The notes under the pieces were generated by a model. That model ran no database searches and was not told the DNA's origin. It saw only the letters and a list, made by a program, of their open reading frames with translations. The translations under genes and the position numbers were made by a program. Positions 1 through 8,730 of a DNA stretch of 43,291 nt are shown here, in pieces (the first letter of the stretch is position 1; every line of letters starts with the position of its first letter). Origin of the DNA: Ruminococcus sp. Zagget11 (GTDB taxonomy: Bacteria; Bacillota; Clostridia; Oscillospirales; Ruminococcaceae); assembly GCA_001941135.1 (NCBI GenBank), contig MSHL01000021.1:1-43291 (forward strand), in the 5' to 3' direction.

Positions 1-127
1 TTCCGTGTCGGACAGCTTTATTATTTTATCATATCTTTTTCCCTTTGTCAAGACTTTTTTCGAGATTTTTTTATTTTGGTGAATTGCACAAGTTTGTAAT
101 ATCTTTTATTAAGCTGATTGTAAAAAA

Positions 128-2365
128 TCACAATGTTAATTGTTCGGGATTGAGTCCGTCCTTTACGATATAACCTGCCGCCGGCACGCTCTTGACAACA
201 TATTTCTTTAGCTCGGCCAGTTTTTCCTCTGAAGCCACATAAGCTCCGTCAGCTACTGCCTTGGCTTTCAGCGATATTACCTGTACACCGATGGTATCTC
301 TCGTGGATTTAGGCAAAATCAAACCGGTGTTAAAAATCATTGCCCTTGAATTGCTTGAGGTTACAAGAATATCCGTGTCCTCCTTAATAGAAAACAGTGA
401 CACAACCCTTGCCTTGGTACTGTAAGCACCTGTCAGCTTTTTGCGGTTTGTTTTGGTTTCATAGGCGGTGAGAGTCACTTTCGCCGCCTTGCCGTTATCA
501 AAGAGAATAAATATCCAACCGGAATAATCCTCGGTCGCCACAAGTGCCAAAACATTTTCCTCGGGTTCAAAGCCGAGTTTTACAGGGATATAGTCACCCA
601 TTGAGGACGCTTTTGTTTCCGTAAAGTCACTGACGCGGGACTTATAAACTCTGCCCTTATTGCTGAAGAACAACAGCTCCGTCTTATTATTCACCTCGGC
701 GGTAAATGTCATTTCATCTCCCTCTTTCAGCTTTTGCTCCGCAGCAACTCTAAGGGATTGTGGCAATATTTTCTTAAAATATCCTTCTCTTGTCATGAAA
801 ATACTGCACGAAAAATCAGGAGCGTCGTCCTCTTCGGCTTCAGTCTCCTCGTCCTCCTCGTAATAAAACATGGTTTTTCTGGGTTGGGAATACTTCTTGA
901 TTACATCTTTCAGCTCATCAACAATTACCCCAAGCTGCTTTTTCTCACTGCCAAGTATACCCTCCATCTCCGCGATATCCTTTTCAAGCCGGCTAAGCTC
1001 GGATATGCGGTTTACGATATATTCCTTGTTTAAGTGCCGCAGCTTGATTTCTGCCACATACTCCGCTTGAATCTCATCTATTCCAAATCCGATCATAAGA
1101 TTGGGAACAACCTCACTCTCTTCCTCAGTTTCACGGACAATTTTTACAGCCTTGTCTATATCCAGCAGGATTTTTTCAAGACCTTTAAGCAGATGAAATT
1201 TCTCTTTCTTTTTGGTCATGTCAAAATAAACCCTGCGCTTTATACATTCCTTGCGGAACGCAGTCCACTCGCTGAGTATTTCATATACGCCCATTACCTT
1301 AGGCGTACCGCCTATAAGTATATTGAAATTGCAAGAATAGCTGTCCCGAAGCGGAGTAAGCCGATACAGCTTTTTCATAAGTGCATCGGGATCAACTCCC
1401 CTCTTTATGTCAATGGCAATTTTAAGTCCGCCCAGGTCGGTTTCGTCACGAATATACGAAACCTCCTTGAGCTTCCCTGCCTTAATAAGGTCGATAACCT
1501 TGTCTATAATCGCCTCAATGGTTGTTGTAGGCGGTATTTCGGTTATCTCAATGCAATTAGCGGACTTGTCAAAATTATACTTTGCCTTTACCTTTACAGA
1601 CCCTCTGCCTGTACGGTAAATTTTTTCAAGCTCCGCTTCATCATAGTACATAAAGCCGCCTCCGGGAAAATCAGGTCCCTTTAGCGTCTGGTGAATGTTA
1701 TAATTAGGGTCTTTTATAAGGGCAATGGTCGTTTCACATATTTCCTTTAAATTGAAAGAACATACATTACTTGCCATAGAAACGGCAATTCCCATGTTAT
1801 TATTTACAAGGACAGTGGGAAAGGTGGCGGGGAGAAGTGTAGGTTCAACGGTTTCATTGTCATAGTTTGGAACGAAATCCACGGTTTCCTTGTCAATATC
1901 GCGAAAAAGCTCGTTACAGATGGGGTCAAGCTTCGCCTCGGTATAACGAGATGCGGCATACGCCATATTTCTGGAATATGCCTTGCCGAAATTGCCCTTA
2001 CTGTCAACATATGGGTGCAGCAGAGCCTCGTTTCCTCTGGCAAGTCTTACCATAGTTTCGTAAATGGCAGCATCACCGTGAGGATTCAGTTTCATTGTCT
2101 GTCCCACAATGTTTGCGGATTTTGTCCTCGGACCGTTAAGCAGTCCCATTTTGTACATGGTGTAAAGGAGTTTGCGGTGTGACGGCTTAAAGCCGTCAAT
2201 TTCCGGCAGCGCACGGGAAACTATTACGCTCATAGCATAGGGCATATAGTTCTTTTCAAGGGTTTCGGTAATCTGCTCGTCAACAACTATACCGCTGCCT
2301 GCAATATACGCATTGGGCAGTGCTGCGGTCTTTTTCTGTTCATGCTTTTTATCCTTCCGTGCCAA
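128..2365 (-). CDS. Type II DNA topoisomerase subunit A (GyrA/ParC family, ParC-like)
   Basis: This is the breakage-reunion subunit of a type II topoisomerase, which cuts and passes duplex DNA together with a GyrB/ParE ATPase subunit. The N-terminal domain has the family's DNA-cleavage site: Arg140-Tyr141 in ASRYTEAKL, where Tyr141 should form the DNA phosphotyrosine. A coiled-coil arm follows, then a shortened C-terminal beta-pinwheel after an acidic linker (EEDEETEAEEDD). I see no GyrA box (QRRGGKG type), so a ParC-like decatenase or paralogue is more likely than the housekeeping gyrase. The start is a TTG preceded by AGGGAG at 9 nt. It lies 24 nt downstream of scfB on the same strand, and its partner subunit is not in the window. 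Family assignment is firm; ParC versus GyrA is inferred. Confidence 0.9.
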   Translation of the reverse strand: MARKDKKHEQKKTAALPNAYIAGSGIVVDEQITETLEKNYMPYAMSVIVSRALPEIDGFKPSHRKLLYTMYKMGLLNGPRTKSANIVGQTMKLNPHGDAAIYETMVRLARGNEALLHPYVDSKGNFGKAYSRNMAYAASRYTEAKLDPICNELFRDIDKETVDFVPNYDNETVEPTLLPATFPTVLVNNNMGIAVSMASNVCSFNLKEICETTIALIKDPNYNIHQTLKGPDFPGGGFMYYDEAELEKIYRTGRGSVKVKAKYNFDKSANCIEITEIPPTTTIEAIIDKVIDLIKAGKLKEVSYIRDETDLGGLKIAIDIKRGVDPDALMKKLYRLTPLRDSYSCNFNILIGGTPKVMGVYEILSEWTAFRKECIKRRVYFDMTKKKEKFHLLKGLEKILLDIDKAVKIVRETEEESEVVPNLMIGFGIDEIQAEYVAEIKLRHLNKEYIVNRISELSRLEKDIAEMEGILGSEKKQLGVIVDELKDVIKKYSQPRKTMFYYEEDEETEAEEDDAPDFSCSIFMTREGYFKKILPQSLRVAAEQKLKEGDEMTFTAEVNNKTELLFFSNKGRVYKSRVSDFTETKASSMGDYIPVKLGFEPEENVLALVATEDYSGWIFILFDNGKAAKVTLTAYETKTNRKKLTGAYSTKARVVSLFSIKEDTDILVTSSNSRAMIFNTGLILPKSTRDTIGVQVISLKAKAVADGAYVASEEKLAELKKYVVKSVPAAGYIVKDGLNPEQLTL

Positions 2366-2389
2366 ATCTTTTCTCTCCCTCTGACCCGT

Positions 2390-3769
2390 TTATTCCTGCA
2401 TTTGAGCATCTCTCTGAGCCTGTGCCGCCTTTATCATAATCGCACACTCAAGGCGCTTTTTCTCAATCTCGCAGGAAAGCTTGCGAGATGTATGTATATC
2501 TCCCGTATATATGTAATTATTGGCATTGCATCCGCCGCTGCAATAAAACTTAGCCCAGCACTTTTTGCAATCGGGCTTGTTATAAATATGCGCCTTGGCA
2601 AATTCAGCCTTCATTTCCTTATTGAACTCGCCTGTATGGATATTGCCCATAAGATAGCCCTCTGTTCCGACAAACTGGTGACATGGGTATATATCTCCAT
2701 CGGGAGTAACGGCTATATATTCGTTTCCGCTGCTGCAACCTCTCAAACGCTTTATCGCACACGGTCCCTGGTCAAGGTCAAGCATAAAGTGGAAGAAGTT
2801 AAAATGCTTACCCTTTTCATCCTCGGCAATAAGGCGTGCGGCAAGATTTTCATACTCCTTGAAAACTGCGGGCAGCTCCTTTTCGGTTATGGCATACTTC
2901 TCGCCGGAATCGCAGACAACCGGTTCAACGGATATTTGGTCAAAGCCCAGATCCCGCAGATGGAAAACGTCCTCCGCAAAATCAAGGTTATATTTAGTAA
3001 ATGTACCTCTTACATAATAGTCCTTAAATCCCCGCTTTTCGGCAAGACGGTAGTATCTGTCCACAATTCGGTCATAGCAGCCCGTTCCGTCCACACGTTT
3101 GCGTACACGGTCGTTTACTTCCTTTCTGCCGTCAATGGACATAACCACATTGGACATTTCCTTGTTTATAAAGTCCATTTTCTCATCGTCCAGCAGCATA
3201 CCGTTGGTGGTTATGGTAAAGCGGAATCGTTTGCCGTATTCCTCTTCCCTGGATCTGCCGTATTCCACAAGCTGTTTAACCACATTCCAGTTCATAAGCG
3301 GTTCGCCGCCGAAAAAGTCAACCTCCAGGTTACGGCGATCATCCGAATTTTCCAGGAGAAAATCCAGTGCCGCTTTTCCCGTTTCAAAGCTCATTACCTT
3401 ACGTCCTAAGGAGTAATCGCCTGTTGACGCAAAGCAATATTCGCATCTCAAGTTACAGTCCATCGCTACAAGCAGACACATTGCCTTTACAGGTGCGGCA
3501 ACGGCAAAATCAGCATATTTTTCGTAATCATCCTCGGAAAAAAGTATCTTCTCCCTATAAAGCTCCTTAATTTCCTCGTAGCATGATATAATATCATCGG
3601 TATCATAAAACCTTGACAGCTTTTCCACTACGCCTGCGGGACATTCCTCATCAAATGGCGGTGCAACGTTGTCAAGCATATCATAGGTAAGCTCGTCCAC
3701 AATATGAACGCCGCCGCTGTGAACATCCAAGACGATATTATAACCATTAAGCTTGTACTTATGTATCAT
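2390..3769 (-). CDS. scfB: SCIFF peptide maturase, radical SAM/SPASM protein
   Basis: This radical SAM enzyme is expected to install thioether (sactionine/ranthionine) crosslinks from Cys residues of the SCIFF precursor encoded just upstream. Residues 1-95 resemble the precursor-recognition (RRE-like) region. The radical SAM cluster motif is Cys105-x3-Cys109-x2-Cys112 (CNLRCEYC), followed by the FGGEPL strand. A SPASM/twitch domain near residues 325-445 carries further Cys, including C401, C404, C410 and C414 (CKKCWAKFYCSGGC) and C433 and C442, which would ligate auxiliary [4Fe-4S] clusters. The length of 459 residues is normal for the family. It shares the transcript start of scfA, with a strong hairpin between the two. 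Both the family and the context agree, so I am confident. Confidence 0.95.
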   Translation of the reverse strand: MIHKYKLNGYNIVLDVHSGGVHIVDELTYDMLDNVAPPFDEECPAGVVEKLSRFYDTDDIISCYEEIKELYREKILFSEDDYEKYADFAVAAPVKAMCLLVAMDCNLRCEYCFASTGDYSLGRKVMSFETGKAALDFLLENSDDRRNLEVDFFGGEPLMNWNVVKQLVEYGRSREEEYGKRFRFTITTNGMLLDDEKMDFINKEMSNVVMSIDGRKEVNDRVRKRVDGTGCYDRIVDRYYRLAEKRGFKDYYVRGTFTKYNLDFAEDVFHLRDLGFDQISVEPVVCDSGEKYAITEKELPAVFKEYENLAARLIAEDEKGKHFNFFHFMLDLDQGPCAIKRLRGCSSGNEYIAVTPDGDIYPCHQFVGTEGYLMGNIHTGEFNKEMKAEFAKAHIYNKPDCKKCWAKFYCSGGCNANNYIYTGDIHTSRKLSCEIEKKRLECAIMIKAAQAQRDAQMQE

Positions 3770-3802
3770 AGATTAGCATCTGCCTTTCATATTTACAGAA
3801 AA

Positions 3803-3860
3803 TAATGAAAAAACAGGGACATCTCACAAATAACAGCTCGTGTTAGCTGTGAGACATCCC
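3803..3860 (-). terminator. Intercistronic hairpin with U-tract between scfA and scfB
   Basis: On the minus strand the arms at 3848-3860 and 3816-3828 pair over 13 bp if two G-U wobbles are allowed, and are followed by TGTTTTTT. This has the form of an intrinsic terminator placed 43 nt after the scfA stop and 47 nt before scfB. Partial readthrough would give more precursor than maturase transcript. The structure is seen; the role is inferred. Confidence 0.75.
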
Positions 3861-3902
3861 CTGACAAGACAGCGTGTAACCGCCTTGTGCGGCACTAAAG
3901 CC

Positions 3903-4040
3903 TTACTTCTCGCACTTCTGATTAGCAACTGTGCAGGAAGTTTTGCAAGCAGACTGACAGGAAGCCTGACATCTGCCACAGCCGCCCTTAGCAGCGGTCT
4001 GCTTAAGGTTAGCCTTGTTGATTGTGGTAATATGCTTCAT
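3903..4040 (-). CDS. scfA: SCIFF precursor peptide (six cysteines in forty-five residues)
   Basis: This 45-residue ribosomally made peptide is the substrate of the adjacent radical SAM maturase. The N-terminal leader begins MKHITTINKANLKQ, and the core holds six Cys at positions 21, 24, 28, 32, 36 and 43, spaced among small polar residues (GGCGRCQASCQSACKTSC), which is the defining SCIFF pattern. It starts with ATG after GGGGAGG at good spacing and has its own sigma-A promoter about 55 nt upstream. The family is nearly universal in Clostridia, but the mature product's role is not established. The gene is easily missed because of its size. Confidence 0.96.
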   Translation of the reverse strand: MKHITTINKANLKQTAAKGGCGRCQASCQSACKTSCTVANQKCEK

Positions 4041-4099
4041 AAATACATCCTCCCCTAAGAACCCACCTGCATTGTACAGGACAAGTCTTAAACTAATCT

Positions 4100-4128
4100 A
4101 TAATATAGTATAGCACATTAAACGTCAA
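4100..4128 (-). promoter_or_regulatory. Sigma-A promoter of scfA
   Basis: The -35 box is TTGACG (4123-4128) and the -10 box is TATTAT (4100-4105), with a 17-bp spacer. Transcription would begin near 4093, giving a leader of roughly 50 nt before the scfA ATG at 4040. Confidence 0.7.
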
Positions 4129-4224
4129 AATTCAATAAATTTTGTGTTAATATACTGTTATTCGTTTAAAATCAGCAAACAAGCGGCATTATTTACGGAA
4201 AATTTGTATATATTGTACTGATAT

Positions 4225-4623
4225 TTACCCGTATTTTCGTGAATTAACCCCGATAATTCCTCCAATGCAGGAGCCGCATATTATGATAATAAGCTTTGAG
4301 ATAACTCCGCCAACGGAGAATACGCTGTAGGTAAGCGCACCGGCAAAAATAACTGCCGCAAATACCAACAGCCCGCAAACAGCGCCGGTGGACAATCCGT
4401 GCCGCCTGCGTCTGTTGGCAGCCACAAATGCGCAGGCAAAGCAGCCTGCCGCCAAAGCTATGGTTGACATTACGTTTAAAGCGGCGTCCGATAAATCAAA
4501 TACAGTCCCCACAACCGCCATAAGCAATGAAGCCGCAAAAACCGCCCCGAAGCCGGTCAGCACCGCAGCAATGAAGGTAATAACATTTTCACGCCTTTGC
4601 GCCTTTTCCCTGCTTACTCTCAT
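4225..4623 (-). CDS. TIGR04086-type four-helix membrane protein
   Basis: This is a small integral membrane protein of 132 residues. Four hydrophobic segments are visible, at about residues 15-40, 48-68, 78-105 and 110-127, with basic N- and C-termini and an Arg-rich loop (NRRRRHG) between helices two and three. It resembles the TIGR04086 family of Clostridia membrane proteins, often met near yajC and SCIFF genes, and here it lies exactly between them. No function is known. Its ATG directly follows a hairpin and T-tract that also contains its probable ribosome binding site. Confidence 0.8.
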   Translation of the reverse strand: MRVSREKAQRRENVITFIAAVLTGFGAVFAASLLMAVVGTVFDLSDAALNVMSTIALAAGCFACAFVAANRRRRHGLSTGAVCGLLVFAAVIFAGALTYSVFSVGGVISKLIIIICGSCIGGIIGVNSRKYG

Positions 4624-4675
4624 AAAAAATCCCCCTGCCGCATCGGTTATCGATAAAATATATGCGTCAGGGGGA
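4624..4675 (-). terminator. Hairpin plus T6 between yajC and the TIGR04086-type gene, covering its RBS
   Basis: Arms 4662-4675 and 4630-4643 pair over 14 bp with one mismatch. On the minus strand the 3' arm ends in AGGGGGA, followed by TTTTTT and then the ATG of the downstream gene. It looks like an intrinsic terminator for yajC, but the only Shine-Dalgarno candidate for the next gene lies inside its 3' arm. Confidence 0.75.
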
Positions 4676-4700
4676 AATAATATTCATTTGTAATAAGATT

Positions 4701-5120
4701 TTACTTCTCGGATGTATCGGAGGCTTCCTCAATCTTGTCCTTTTTCTTCGACTTCTTTTTCTGAGAAATCTCATCCTGTTCGTCATGCTTGGTAAGATTT
4801 TCGGAAATAGCCCACGACTTTATACGGATACGGCTTCTGTCGCTTCCCGTTTCGATAAGAATGGTTTCGGTTTCGCTGTTAAGGTGCACTATAATACCGA
4901 TAATTCCTCCAATGGTAACAACCTCATCACCGATACGCAGGGAATTGCGCATAGCCTTTTGTTCCTTGTCCTTTTTGTTCTGAGGGCGTATAATGAGGAA
5001 ATAGAAAATGGCGATCATCAGCACCAGTGAAACAATAAAGGATACCGACGATGCGGAAGATGCGGCGCTTGTATCGGCAGTTTCTGCCGTTAAAAATGTC
5101 AAAGCAATTGAATTAATCAT
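4701..5120 (-). CDS. yajC: Preprotein translocase subunit YajC
   Basis: YajC is a small accessory membrane protein of the Sec translocase (SecDF-YajC). After a short N-terminal segment there is one transmembrane helix at residues 26-44, followed at once by the family hallmark RPQNKKDKEQ, and then a compact domain with RIGDEVVTIGGIIGII. The C-terminal tail is highly charged (KKKSKKKDK). The length of 139 residues is typical with this tail. ATG is preceded by GGGAGGA, and its own promoter is at 5170-5197. No secD or secF gene is present in the window. Confidence 0.93.
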   Translation of the reverse strand: MINSIALTFLTAETADTSAASSASSVSFIVSLVLMIAIFYFLIIRPQNKKDKEQKAMRNSLRIGDEVVTIGGIIGIIVHLNSETETILIETGSDRSRIRIKSWAISENLTKHDEQDEISQKKKSKKKDKIEEASDTSEK

Positions 5121-5169
5121 GAAAAATTATTCCTCCCAACAGATATTGCGAAATTCACATACAATTGTA

Positions 5170-5197
5170 ATTATAACACACTCAGCAAAAAAATCAA
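5170..5197 (-). promoter_or_regulatory. Sigma-A promoter of yajC
   Basis: TTGATT (5192-5197) is followed by a 16-bp spacer and TATAAT (5170-5175) on the minus strand, about 50 nt upstream of the yajC start. Confidence 0.65.
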
Positions 5198-5276
5198 TAC
5201 ATTTCACAAAAATTTCAGAATTACACGGCTGCTATTTCCGCACAGAGCAAAGTCTTACAATTCGCCCTGACCTTAT

Positions 5277-5699
5277 CTATGTAACCTTATCGGTTTCACG
5301 GGCACGCACAAGCTCCTCAAAATTATGGGAGGAAAGCTCAAGGCGCACCTGCTCCGAAGCCTTGGTGAAAGCCTGCCTAAAAGCGCAGCAGCCCTTTTGG
5401 GTGTTGGTACAGACAAAATTTTCGTCATGACATTTATTCAGATAGTAATCTCCCTCAATTGCCGAAACGACATCATACAGGGTAATCTCAGAGGGATGTC
5501 TTGCAAGCTCGTAGCCTCCCTGTATTCCCTTAAAAGAACGCACAATTTCCGTCGCCACAAGCTTCTGCAGTATTTTCAGCGCAAATCTAAGCGTAACTCC
5601 CGTCTGCTCGGCGATATATTTCGCATCCGCACGCCGACCCTCGGTTGTGAGGCAGCCGACTATACGCACGGCATAATCAGTTTCCAATGTTAAGCACAT
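5277..5699 (-). CDS. Rrf2-family transcriptional regulator
   Basis: This 140-residue Rrf2 regulator binds DNA through a winged helix-turn-helix at about residues 25-63, ending in the wing motif GIQGGYEL. Rrf2 proteins sense Fe-S cluster status, NO, cysteine or redox conditions. Four Cys lie in the sensing region (C90, C97, C104, C105), a C-x6-C-x6-CC pattern close to the cluster-binding loop of IscR/NsrR-type members, so an Fe-S cluster is plausible but unproven. No isc, suf or cysteine genes are adjacent, so the regulon cannot be read from context. It is transcribed in the same direction as rpoD upstream, 23 nt after it. Confidence 0.9.
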   Translation of the reverse strand: MCLTLETDYAVRIVGCLTTEGRRADAKYIAEQTGVTLRFALKILQKLVATEIVRSFKGIQGGYELARHPSEITLYDVVSAIEGDYYLNKCHDENFVCTNTQKGCCAFRQAFTKASEQVRLELSSHNFEELVRARETDKVT

Positions 5700-5722
5700 A
5701 CTATACCCCGTTTCTCAAAATA

Positions 5723-6937
5723 TTAATCAAGAAAATCCTTAACCTTTCTACTTCTGCTGGGATGACGCAGCTTTCTAAGTGCCTTTGCTTCAATCTGTCT
5801 TATACGCTCCCTGGTTACGTCAAATTCCTTTCCAACCTCCTCAAGCGTCCTTGAACGTCCGTCCTCCAGTCCGAAACGCAGTCTAAGCACCTTTTCCTCA
5901 CGCTCCGTAAGGGTGGAAAGCACCTCTCCAAGCTGCTCCTTAAGCAGGATAAGCGATGCCGCATCGGCAGGAGCGGGCGCCTCATCATCGGGAATAAAGT
6001 CGCCTAAGTGACTGTCCTCCTCCTCGCCGATAGGTGTTTCGAGGGATACGGGGTCTTGGGCTATCCGCATTATTTCACGGACACGCTCAACCGGTATATT
6101 AAGCTCCTCGGAGATTTCCTCCGGAGTGGGATCTCTTCCGTTTTTGTGGAGAAGCTGGCTTGACGCCTTTTTCACCTTAGTAATGGTTTCCACCATATGA
6201 ACGGGTATACGGATAGTTCTCGCCTGATCCGCAATTGCTCTTGTAATCGCCTGTCTTATCCACCATGTGGCATAGGTGGAAAACTTAAAGCCCTTGCAGT
6301 GATCGAATTTCTGCACCGCCTTTATCAGTCCCAGATTGCCCTCTTGGATAAGATCCAAAAACTGCATACCTCTGCCCACATACCTCTTGGCAATGGAAAC
6401 AACAAGTCTCAAATTGGACTCTGCAAGGCGCTTTTGTGCCTTTTTTGATGCTGCCATCTGCTGCGGAGTGGGGATATATTCCTTTTCTACAAGCTCCAAA
6501 TCCTCCTCGGGATTTACGGCAGTTCCGTCCTCGTTCCTTTCAACGTCCGTTCTTTTTCTGTATTTAGCCTTTCTGGGTGTACCGTTGTAGATACATTCAG
6601 CCAGTTCGATTTCTTCCTCCGCCGTAAGCAGAGGAACGCGCCCTATTTCCTTGAGGTAGATTTTAACAGGGTCATCAATGGAAATACCGTCCGAGGTAAG
6701 GCTCAGCTCAATATCCTCCTGCCTGGTATAATCGTTTATGGCAAGCTCTTCTTCGGCATTGTAATCCTCGATAATATCGATATTGAGATTCTGACAGTTT
6801 TCATAGAAGCTGTCCATCCGCTCAACGTCCATATCAAGCTTTTCCATAACGTTGTTTATCTCGGTGGTAGTTAGCTTTCCGTTAAGCTTCCCCTGTTCCA
6901 TCAAGGTTTCCATAGCCTTATCGTTAGCTGCACTCAT
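5723..6937 (-). CDS. rpoD: RNA polymerase primary sigma factor RpoD (sigma-A)
   Basis: This is the housekeeping sigma factor that directs RNA polymerase to -35/-10 promoters. Region 1.2 ([12 protein letters not shown]) lies near residue 90. Region 2 follows with [20 protein letters not shown] and the -10-reading segment [20 protein letters not shown], then region 3, then region 4 with the -35-reading helix [20 protein letters not shown]. The length of 404 residues is typical for Firmicutes, with a short region 1.1. I chose the second ATG (6937): GAGAGG lies 9 nt upstream of it but touches the first ATG (6946). It sits directly after dnaG, the classic macromolecular-synthesis arrangement. Confidence 0.97.
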   Translation of the reverse strand: MSAANDKAMETLMEQGKLNGKLTTTEINNVMEKLDMDVERMDSFYENCQNLNIDIIEDYNAEEELAINDYTRQEDIELSLTSDGISIDDPVKIYLKEIGRVPLLTAEEEIELAECIYNGTPRKAKYRKRTDVERNEDGTAVNPEEDLELVEKEYIPTPQQMAASKKAQKRLAESNLRLVVSIAKRYVGRGMQFLDLIQEGNLGLIKAVQKFDHCKGFKFSTYATWWIRQAITRAIADQARTIRIPVHMVETITKVKKASSQLLHKNGRDPTPEEISEELNIPVERVREIMRIAQDPVSLETPIGEEEDSHLGDFIPDDEAPAPADAASLILLKEQLGEVLSTLTEREEKVLRLRFGLEDGRSRTLEEVGKEFDVTRERIRQIEAKALRKLRHPSRSRKVKDFLD

Positions 6938-6960
6938 TTTTACCATCCTCTCTTCTTTTC

Positions 6961-8718
6961 CTATCCTTTTTTATTTTTCATAGCGTTGGCAAGCTGTCTG
7001 AACTGCTCATCGGACATTTCCGATGGGGACAGCGTTTCTCGGCTCTTGTTGTAATAGCTCTTCAAAACCTCTATAAAATCATCTGCAGCGCGGCGATTTA
7101 ACTCGATATCCTTTGTTGATGACAATATTGAGGTTATTTTACCCATTTCATCGGCAGAAAATTCACCCTGCAGGGACATTATACCGAAATTTGGGGATTT
7201 TTCCATGCCCTCCGTAAGCTTCACAAAGACCCTGCGGTCAAATTCGCTTACGAACATATCGGGCAGAAGCTCCCCCTTGATGTATTCAAGATCATCTGGA
7301 TGAAGTGCTAAATACGCGATTATCCCTCTCTCCGCCCTGTACTCCTTGGGATGGCGTACAGCTTCGGGATCTTCCTTGACGGCTGAGGAAAACGTGCGGA
7401 TATCATTCCATTCCTTGGAATAGCTGTTCCTTGAAGTCCTTTTAATCTGCCTGTTGACCTGCTCGGAAATAGCGTCCTTGGAAATATCCTGTTCCTTGGC
7501 AAGGCGAGAAATATATATATCGCGCTCTATAGAGGAGCTTATCCCCGCAATAACGTTGGCACAGCGCTTTAAATATTCCACTCTGCCCGTATCTGCGGTA
7601 ATATCCAGTCCCTCGGCGCACTTGGCAAGCTCGAAATTTATAGCGCCGTCAGAGTTATCAAGCAGCTGCTTAAACCTCAGCGCGCCGAATTTCTTTATGT
7701 ATTCATCGGGATCCTTTGCGCCCTCCATCTTGATTATCCTCGTTCTCACTCCCGCTTGGGAAAGGAGATCTATCGCCCTGTGAGTGGCGTTCTGACCCGC
7801 ATTGTCCGAGTCATAGGAAATAATCACCTCGTCCGCATACTGTGCCATAAGCCTTGCCTGCTCCGAGGTAAGCGCAGTTCCCAGAGTCGCCACCACATTC
7901 TCAAAGCCTGCCTGATTTACGGCGATAACGTCCATATATCCCTCCGCAAGAATCAGCCGCCGCTCATCGGATCGTTTTGCAAAATTCATGGAAAAAAGGT
8001 TTCTGCTTTTCTTAAAAACGGGAGTATCGGAGCTGTTTAGGTACTTAGGTTCCTCACCGTCGATAATTCGGCCTCCGAAAGCGACCACATTACCCCTTAA
8101 ATCAATTATGGGGAAAATAACTCTGTCGCGGAAGCTGTCGTAAATACCGCCGTTTCTTCCGGTACGGGCTAAGTTTGCAGCCACAATTTCGTTTTCGGTA
8201 TAGCCCTCGCCTTTCAGATACGAGGTAAGAGGTGTCCAATCATCGGGAGCATATCCTAAACCGTACTTCACTATGGCTTTTACGGAAAGCTCTCTGGAGC
8301 GGAAATATAAACGCCCCTTTTCCCCCGCCTTTTCTTTCATAAGCAGGTTATTGTAAAACCTTGCCGCCAGTCGGTTCATTTCCAATATCCGCCGCTTCAG
8401 CTTCGAGGAATCGGTATTCTGCGAATCCTCCGGCATAGACATTCCCGCCCGCTGTGCCAAAAAGCGCACAGCCTCCATATACTCCAAATTCTCCTGTTTC
8501 ATCACAAAGGTGATAACATCGCCGCCCGCATGACAGCCGAAGCAGTAAAAATACTGGTCTGCAATGTTCACATGGCATGAGGGAGTTTTTTCCGAGTGGA
8601 AAGGACAAAGGCAGACATAATCCCGCCCCGAACGCTTCATCTGAACATAGCTGCCCATAACGGATTCAATGGGATTATTCTGTTTCAGCTGCAATAAAAA
8701 ATCATCAGGCAGCGCCAT
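6961..8718 (-). CDS. dnaG: DNA primase DnaG
   Basis: DnaG makes the RNA primers for DNA replication and works with the replicative helicase. The N-terminal CHC2 zinc finger is visible (CPFH, then CFGC about 20 residues later). The catalytic core contains the TOPRIM motifs [14 protein letters not shown] and [13 protein letters not shown], whose acidic residues bind metal. The C-terminal part would contact the helicase and is less conserved. The length of 585 residues is normal. It lies 12 nt after dgt and 23 nt before rpoD's start, so the three are probably one transcript. Confidence 0.97.
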   Translation of the reverse strand: MALPDDFLLQLKQNNPIESVMGSYVQMKRSGRDYVCLCPFHSEKTPSCHVNIADQYFYCFGCHAGGDVITFVMKQENLEYMEAVRFLAQRAGMSMPEDSQNTDSSKLKRRILEMNRLAARFYNNLLMKEKAGEKGRLYFRSRELSVKAIVKYGLGYAPDDWTPLTSYLKGEGYTENEIVAANLARTGRNGGIYDSFRDRVIFPIIDLRGNVVAFGGRIIDGEEPKYLNSSDTPVFKKSRNLFSMNFAKRSDERRLILAEGYMDVIAVNQAGFENVVATLGTALTSEQARLMAQYADEVIISYDSDNAGQNATHRAIDLLSQAGVRTRIIKMEGAKDPDEYIKKFGALRFKQLLDNSDGAINFELAKCAEGLDITADTGRVEYLKRCANVIAGISSSIERDIYISRLAKEQDISKDAISEQVNRQIKRTSRNSYSKEWNDIRTFSSAVKEDPEAVRHPKEYRAERGIIAYLALHPDDLEYIKGELLPDMFVSEFDRRVFVKLTEGMEKSPNFGIMSLQGEFSADEMGKITSILSSTKDIELNRRAADDFIEVLKSYYNKSRETLSPSEMSDEQFRQLANAMKNKKG

Positions 8719-8730
8719 ATCATTCTCCTC

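Noticed and set aside
2342-3409. A plus-strand open frame of 355 codons
   Set aside because: It lies antisense to scfB and the topoisomerase gene, which have clear family motifs; no ribosome binding site or recognisable domain supports it.
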